Below, one piece after another: positions 58,301 to 64,000 of a DNA stretch of 64,000 nucleotides (its first letter is position 1; the number at the start of each line of letters is the position of its first letter). Source of the DNA: Posidonia oceanica. Lineage: Eukaryota > Streptophyta > Magnoliopsida > Alismatales > Posidoniaceae. The notes beneath the pieces are model-generated. The model was not told where the DNA came from. It did no database searches and saw only the letters and a list, made by a program, of their open reading frames with translations. The stretch spans positions 17,440,001 to 17,504,000 of the forward strand of contig JAZBRS010000054.1 in NCBI GenBank assembly GCA_037176725.1, in the 5' to 3' direction. The position numbers and the translations under genes are program-made.

Positions 58301-60287
58301 TTTTTTTAGTTTGTTGACATTTTGTTTGAGTCTCATAACTATTTTCACAAGTTGATTTAATGGAGAAATCTGTCTGCTCCTCCACTGACATATCTTCTCC
58401 TTGAAGCCTTAAAAAAGTATATATATATATATTTCTGTTCTGCTCCATACATATATATAATATATGGTTTCAGACTTTCAGCTACGTGAAATGCCCTTGT
58501 GCTACTCACTATAGTTAGCCTTTGCATTTGTGTTATCATTGTTTACAATTGACATATAATTATTCCTATTTCTTTCGTATCACCATTTTTTTCTGTGTTA
58601 CCTGGATGCTACTTGTTATGGTCCGACATATAATTATTCCTATTTCTTCCATATCACCATTTTTTTCCGTGTTAACTGGATGCTACTTGGCTTAATATAG
58701 TACATATTTTACAGAGAACGGCACAATTTTTTTTTCTCTTGCACTGAGAGTGTAACATCTTGATTTGTTTGCAGTGGGTTGATTGTGTCTCGCAAATATT
58801 ACGGATGTATCCTTGTGCTTTCGAGTTTTCCATGGTATGTGCAATGTGCCATGGCTATACAAACCTCATGTTTCTAGCTAATTGTCTCGTAATTCTCTAG
58901 CAGAAGCTGTTTGTTTAAATATTTCTTATATTGCAATCCAGGATTTCTTGGTCGAGTTATTGGATTGCATGCTGTCTTGTCGCTTTGGCAACTTCCTATG
59001 CAACAGGTACTTTCCCCATGTGATTTCATGTTTGGTGCCTGGATTTATTTTTGGAGTGAGCTGTATCCTGAACACTCAAAATTTGCCTAGACTTATTCTA
59101 TATGGTGCATTCTGCTTAATAAAATGGGCAAAAGTCGTTCGTTTTTTCTGACCATCTATTTTGGCAGATTATTATATATTTCAATACATAGTTTGGAAGC
59201 TTCTTGGGGGTTTCCTTCATCTTTTAGAATTTTCAACCTTATATTTACTCACAGTGATCTGTATATTTTTTCTCAGTGAGAAGGAAAGAGAGCAGGATGG
59301 CATTTCAGATGCTTGTGGGTGCATCTGGATGTATTTAGAGAATTTACGTTCTACTGACAGTGGCTCTCATGTGCACCGGAACCTCTTTTATGACCCAGTG
59401 AAATATGATTGTCCTCTCTTACCTCCTGCTGCAGCCTTGGCTCCAACCTTGTGGCCCCAGTTTCATTTGCGGTGGGCTTGTCCTTTAGAAGCCCAGGCTG
59501 GTGAAATTGAGGCTCAGTGCCGAATCATGAGTAAGAGAAATGTTGATGCTCTGAAGGTACTCTCTTGTCCATGTTCTTTTCTATCTTTCCTCGGACAAGT
59601 ATTTGCCCTTGTAAATTGGAATAACAGCACTGTAGCAATCATTATAATAATATAGGAAATCTCTAAGAAAGTGTTGCTTGCCTTTTTAATTTCTACTATC
59701 GATGTCATTATCTAACTGTTGATGATGAGGGACGCTTCCTACCTGTGCAAACATTACTCATCCCTTTTTGACAGGCAAACGAAGCAGCAGAGGTGAAGGT
59801 CGAAGAGCTTAGAGCTAGCATGGAGTCGTTGGTCCAAGCTCTAGAGAAGGAAAAACAAAATCGCCATTCCGCTGTTGCCAGGTCAAATAGGGCCTACAAG
59901 GAGAACCAAGCCATCAAAAGGGCCATACAATCACTTGGATGTAACGTGCAGTTCTCAGGCAATGACAATCGTTCTGCTGATGTGGGTAGTATACTTGTTG
60001 AAACCAGGCAGTGGTCTAATAATTGTTTTTCAAGGGAATCCAACAGTGAAGTACAGGATGATGAGAAGAATGACGTATTGGTTTCCGTCTGCTCCATAGA
60101 GGAAGGTGTTCTCACCGAGAATTCCTCGAGTCAATTATGTGAGGCCATATGCCCATTGCGTACAAGAGAGGGTTGTAAATGGCCAGATGCTGGATGTGCA
60201 CAGCTTGGCAGTCAATTTCTTGGGTTGAAAGCAAACTTTGATGCATTTGACAGGCTTTCAATTTATGACCGCTACTTCGGGTCATAG
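43054..60287 (+). CDS. MTM1: Myotubularin-type phosphoinositide 3-phosphatase, 19 exons, 828 aa
   Basis: Plant myotubularins remove the 3-phosphate from PI3P and PI(3,5)P2 at membranes. Exons: 43054-43101, 43190-43258, 43790-43864, 44684-44755, 45040-45109, 45348-45397, 45927-46216, 46382-46455, 46570-46633, 46744-46809, 46908-47007, 47077-47190, 48436-48605, 56606-56690, 58001-58222, 58775-58834, 58942-59006, 59277-59556 and 59775-60287. All phases fit. The start [16 protein letters not shown] is the first ATG after an in-frame stop at 42973. A GRAM domain covers about 17-130 ([19 protein letters not shown]). The phosphatase domain follows, with the catalytic loop C420-S-D-G-W-D-R426. A coiled-coil-like stretch sits at about 659-710, and the plant-specific tail [20 protein letters not shown] near the end. 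Length is close to Arabidopsis MTM1/MTM2 (about 840); which of the two it matches is not decided. All catalytic residues are present. Confidence 0.95.
43287..43381. repeat. Compound (CT)n-(TA)n microsatellite in intron 2 of the myotubularin gene
   Basis: CT runs (about 43289-43311 and 43322-43352) are followed by a TA run (about 43353-43380), starting some 30 bp after the donor at 43259. Confidence 0.9.
47405..48233. mobile_element. TIR repeat in intron 12 of the myotubularin gene
   Basis: The ends are GGTTTTAAATGTCGGTTTTG and the reverse complement of CCGACATTTAGAAC (preceded by GTCCAACACGAAA), giving inverted repeats of about 25 bp. The interior repeats GTCGACATG/CGACAT motifs. A partial copy lies at 55243-55615. 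No convincing target duplication was found, so the superfamily is open. The ends resemble those of the Mutator-like element at 32608. Confidence 0.6.
50400..50937. mobile_element. TIR repeat inserted in the LINE
   Basis: The left end GTTATCACGGTGCC and the right end GGTGCCATGATAAC form an inverted repeat. Related GGTGCC/CCTAGGCGG wording recurs near the left end. A (CTTT)n run lies at 50631-50655. The LINE reading resumes with EDVMCMVN directly after it. A clean duplication could not be defined. Confidence 0.6.
50999..51568. mobile_element. Non-autonomous hAT element 1 in the LINE
   Basis: 570 bp. Ends are TAAGGTTGTCAATGGGTC and GACCCGTTGATTACCCTA. Flanks are GCTAAGAA (50991-50998) and ACTAAGAA (51569-51576), 7 of 8 matching, so an 8-bp hAT-type duplication. 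Ends are rich in GGGTTGGGTCA-type repeats. It is homologous in reverse to 21735-23434. Confidence 0.82.
51894..52462. mobile_element. Non-autonomous hAT element 2 in the LINE
   Basis: 569 bp. It starts TAGGGGTGTCAGTGGAT and ends ATTTACGTCCCTA. Flanks are GGAAGGAG (51886-51893) and GGTGGGAG (52463-52470), 6 of 8 matching. Subterminal ATCCGTATTCG/GGATACGGAT motifs resemble those of the element at 12450. The LINE frame reads across the site. Confidence 0.75.
52489..53433. mobile_element. Non-autonomous hAT element 3 in the LINE
   Basis: 945 bp with the exact 8-bp duplication ATTGTGTC (52481-52488 and 53434-53441). Ends are TAGGGGTGCAATACGGAT and ATCCATTTGCACCCATA. The interior is AT-rich with GAATATGAATATG and GATACGAATAC motifs. 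Only 26 bp separate it from element 2. Confidence 0.92.
55243..55615. repeat. Partial second copy of the intron-12 TIR repeat
   Basis: It matches 47405-47795 from TTTAAATGTCGGTTTTGTG through GAGTCCACG with scattered differences. Its right half is missing, so it is truncated or interrupted. Confidence 0.75.
56051..56461. mobile_element. Small TIR repeat near the 3' end of intron 13
   Basis: The left end GGTTGTCAAGGTGCC and the right end GGTGTCTTAACAACC are imperfect inverted repeats. CCTAG/GCCTTGG motifs fill the ends. It sits 145 bp before exon 14. It resembles the repeat at 50400 in wording. No certain duplication was found. Confidence 0.55.
57190..57700 (-). pseudogene. LINE 3'-end fragment (zf-RVT region) in intron 14
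   Basis: The minus strand reads [20 protein letters not shown] (57692 downward), then [20 protein letters not shown] and [12 protein letters not shown]. This matches the conserved tail of plant LINE ORF2 (W..D..G.FSVKSAY ... KLVWK...). It is short and antisense to the host gene, and decayed. Confidence 0.7.
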
Positions 60288-61900
60288 TAGAAAAGCTAGG
60301 GTGCATGCTTTGTGGTTCATCCATCGGAACACCATTTTTTGGCCCTTACAAGAGTAAAGTGCCTAAAGCAATGAATTGGGAAACTTGACGCTGGATACAG
60401 TCAATCGGTTGGCCTTCCAGGTGTGCAGCTTGGTGCACAAGCTGATCTATAGGTTTTTGCTGCTTGATCTGGTGCAACATGCTGGTGCATGTTTTTTGGT
60501 TTCGATCTTGATGCATAATCAAACCGTAGTTTCTTAAACATGTTATTGGACATGGAAGTGTAACTGGTGATCTCAGCTGATGAAACGTGGCAGCTGGAGT
60601 TGAGGACAGTTTTTGGTATTGACCAACTGATCAAAGCATCTGTGAGTTATAGGCATATACATACATGAAGCAGCACAGATTTTCGTGATCCTCCAATTAT
60701 CAGTAATGCAGGGTGTTTGGATCTGAACGTGAGACGTCGCAAGGCTTACCCTGAAGATTTACAACCGCAGTGGCTAACTCGGTGGTCCATAAGAGCATTG
60801 TATTAGAGGTTACAATCACATCATCCTTCTTGTATATTTAAAGAGGCAAGGAATCAATTGTATTGAAATTTCTAAAAATGTTTTTTTTTTCAAGAAAGAA
60901 ATCTGATGTAGTTTTTTCTTCTATCATCAGCTGTGAGATATGTGTGATAGCCACAAATTAATGGTCTGTACATTTCCTTGAGCTGTGACAGTGTGTTAGG
61001 ACAATCTTGATTTGGATATAGATCCTAGGATTAGTAATAAAACTGTCATTTTTTGGGTGGTGGTTTTGTTGTTTTTTCCCTCAAAGTTAGATACGGTTGG
61101 CATATTTGGCAGTTGGCATATTTGGCAATTGTTCGTTAATAGTATCTCTTATTATTTGAGATTGTATATTATTATCTTTCAATTGCCGTTTGTATATATC
61201 AACATTTAAAATTTTGAATTTATTTGATTTTAAATCACCTACATTTTATATGGAAATATGATATCCATCTTTTTTTTTTTCTGTTTTTTGTTTGAACTTA
61301 TCAAATGTTTTCTTCCCAATTTTCAGTAGATAGGTATCATCTTCTTCCTACATTTTTGGTTGTTATTTTTGCTTCAATAACGTTTTTTCTCTTTTAAATG
61401 TATTGCTTTCTTCAAATATCTAACTTTTCTTCTTCATACGATACCCATATTGTTGATTTAGCAATCAATAGTTGTTTACAAGAGCATATATGTATTTTTA
61501 GACGATTATTTTGGTTTTTTATTTGTAACGTCTGTACCAGATGTATGTGTTTTCGGTAAAACATCATTACAATGTATGTTATCGTGATAGATTTTAGTAT
61601 TACTGTTTTTTAAACAATACATACTAGTTTTACTAAATAGTTTTTGGAATAGTTTTACTTATTCTGATGTAGTTATGTCTAGTATAACTCACATTTTATA
61701 TACTTTGTAATTTTTCTTCGTTTAATTTTTGTTATATGTATTGAAAATATTCAAACATCCAACATGTTAATTGTTATATCCAATAACATTACCGAATCTA
61801 TTATGGAATTTGATGATAAATTGTAAATTCTTTTGTAAATTCTATATAGGTTCACCATTTAGTTTTACTATTTGTATTAAGATGCTTTACGTTTTAGTTT
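60288..61900. other. 3' flank of the myotubularin gene and AT-rich intergenic DNA
   Basis: The 3' untranslated region must begin here. From about 61000 the DNA is very T-rich. No open frame with recognisable homology and no clear terminal repeats were seen. Confidence 0.5.
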
Positions 61901-64000
61901 TAATTAAATAGTTGTTTGGATGTGCATGGAAGTTGTTGCAGATATTTCGTTTTGGACATTGTTTGATTCTTTCTTAGATTGAGGACACCCTACCATCTTT
62001 CATACAGCCATCGAGGCTCTTTCTTACAGCTCTGTTAGGACATATTTGCTTCTTCTAGTCATAAAATGCGTAATCACCAACATTCTACATAAAATGCAGA
62101 ACATTCTGCATTCTATGTTGAACGTATTTATCCTTGTGTTTTACTGTGTCAATTTGATTTCTCTCAATTCCGGTCAAACTTTTCTGTTTTGGACTCGAGT
62201 TGACTTTTCATTTTCTTAGGCAAGTGCACTTCCTTATTTTGAAGTCACCTTGATTGATTCCAATGACTTAATTGAGTGTTATTGATTTAGCACAAAATTT
62301 GGCAAGTTTTGAACCTAAAGGTGTAAAACGCTGAATATGATGCATTTATATAAAATGTAGAATATATGGCGTTCTACACCTGACAGTTGAGCCTTCCTTT
62401 TCTTTCTACTTTTCTTTACTGGAATAATTTCGAATTCGAATTATTTCCTTTTAAGGTGATCTCGTAGATTGTGCGTGGACTTAATTAGACATTATTACGC
62501 TTAATTCACCATTAATGGGGGGAATATTCTAGCATTCAATGTGGCAAGACGTTTGTCACTCTTAGAGGTTGTAAAATGCGTCTGAGGTCGCATTCTACAT
62601 AGAATATTGCATCTTATGTATTTTATACTCTAGGTTGAACTCCCTTGCCATTTATGGAGTTCTTACCTTTACTTTGACCCTCCCACGACTCGATAAATAC
62701 TGTGAGACGTCAGTCTTTGAGAGAGGGAGAAAAACCGTGATAGAAACCAGAAGAGGAGAAACCAGAGAGAAATTAGAGAGTTTTTTTTTTTTTTTGTTTC
62801 ACAAGAGAGAAATCAAAGCCTTTTTTGGCAACCTACTTGAATCTAGTGACACCGTCTCTGACCATCACCATCTTACATTCCATGCATACATCCCACGAGT
62901 CATAAAAAGGGAGTTTCTTTTTAGTGTTTTTTTTTCATTTTACGTCCTTTGTATTTTGTAGCTAGGCAATTGCACTTAGTTACAATCGAGGGGATAAACC
63001 CCTAGGAATGTATTTTCTGTTTATTTCATGTTAGTTTTGTTTTGTTCTATTGATCTATTTACTACACCATATTAATCTACGTTTAATTTGTTTGTTATGC
63101 AAGGGAAAGAAAGAGGAGGAAAAGCTCATTAGCACGGGAATCTTTAAGTAATGCTGGCGTTGTCGTAAAGTAGCTGAACTTACATCATCAAATCTCCTAA
63201 GGCGATCACAACGATTTCAACATCTGTAGAGTAGAGAATTTGAATACAAATAAAGGGACCTGAGAGCACCAAAAGTCCTTATCCACAAATTGGCGATCAT
63301 GATGGTACGGTTAAAAGTGCTTCCATGCTAGGTGAGCATCTTCCTCTTTCCTTTTTTCTATTTCTTTGCAATTTTACTTCTATTTCGTGGATTTCGAGCT
63401 CGTGGAGAAGTTCCTCCTCTTATGTTTTGAGACATCATGACTCTATGAGTGTATAAGATTTTTATACGCTTAAAAATGAATGCAATCACTTTCCATTTGA
63501 TTTCGATTCTCGAGAGCAGAGGTGGTTGATTAAAATAGAATGCTTACTGAAAAATTCGTTGTGAGGGTGTTAGACGCTTATTCAAGTGTGTCTTACATAA
63601 GACGTTGGTGATAATGCATCTTATACCTTTGAACAGACATTCTCTCTGTTTTCAAAATATTTCCTTGATTTTTTTGTACAATGGGTCCATGGACTAAGGT
63701 GTGAGGTGATCAACTTTGCTGTAGGGACTGAAGCTTTAATCTTTGGGTGTTTTTCAAAAAAAAAAATTGAAGTCTCTTCTTTATGACTTGTTTGGCCCTC
63801 ATTGAGAACTAAATTGTTTGATATTCTCTTAGGTTATGCAAATAGTCGTTTAAGTTCCAAGCACCCCTGTTGCGAAGGACTCGAGAGAGCTATTTGTGTT
63901 TTCATTTATTTTCACGAGGTTCACTTTTCTTTCCCTTGATTCACCTGAGTATGCTTGGTTCTACCTCTACGGGGTAGGAATCAAGTGTGCTCGAGGCTCT
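61901..64000 (+). repeat. Partial LTR-like repeat with palindromic units, running off the window
   Basis: Palindromic units of the same type as in the giant palindrome's LTRs centre near 62089, 62351, 62599 and 63597 (for example GTGTAAAACGC against GCGTTCTACAC, 62331-62380; and GTGTCTTACATAAGACGTT at 63587-63605). Spacing is 262, 248 and 998 bp, the last close to four times 249. A TATA-like CGATAAATACT is at 62690-62700, followed by a purine-rich stretch. This suggests a plus-strand LTR of a related family. No gag or pol is in view. Confidence 0.5.

Overview
This is a stretch of plant nuclear genome: AT-rich, intron-containing genes with plant protein architectures, and about half of the window occupied by nested transposable elements. 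The proteins suggest an angiosperm, possibly a non-grass monocot; that last point is a weak guess from protein wording. There is no sign of bacterial, organellar or viral gene organisation.

Layout. (1) 1-17103: a giant, aged palindrome. Two copies of the 5' part (long LTR, leader, gag) of a Tat-like Ty3/gypsy element face each other around a 97-bp centre (9180-9276). The left arm runs off the window at base 1. The left arm was later hit by a Tekay/Del-like Ty3 element (4634-9020) and the right arm by a hAT element (12450-13605). Each arm preserves the other's empty target site. The LTRs carry palindromic units of roughly 50-60 bp spaced about 225 bp apart. (2) 18284-21611, minus strand: the first ten exons (611 residues) of a RAD5A-type SNF2 helicase. 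Its C-terminal half is absent from the window, so the palindrome either lies in a huge intron or truncates the gene. (3) 21735-23434: a hAT-like element 124 bp upstream of the RAD5A start codon, split by a Pack-MULE (9-bp target duplication) carrying an intronless chloroplast-type ascorbate peroxidase fragment. (4) 25888-35555, plus strand: a nine-exon gene for a 1750-residue nuclear Tudor-like/DDT/PHD-finger protein. (5) 35556-42900: intergenic DNA with small duplications, an exon-like fragment of unknown origin and transposon relics. (6) 43054-60287, plus strand: a complete 19-exon myotubularin-type phosphoinositide 3-phosphatase gene (828 residues). An 8.0-kb intron falls inside its catalytic loop and holds a LINE with three hAT insertions plus another TIR repeat. 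(7) 60288-64000: 3' flank, then part of another LTR-like repeat with the same kind of palindromic units.

The three host genes do not form a pathway: one acts in DNA-damage tolerance, one in chromatin or transcription, one in membrane phosphoinositide turnover. The main interest is the transposon archaeology. Insertions can be dated relative to each other because target duplications and empty sites survive inside this single window.

Exon borders were read by eye from GT/AG sites, codon phase and remembered family conservation. Transposon families were assigned by motif recognition, not by database search.
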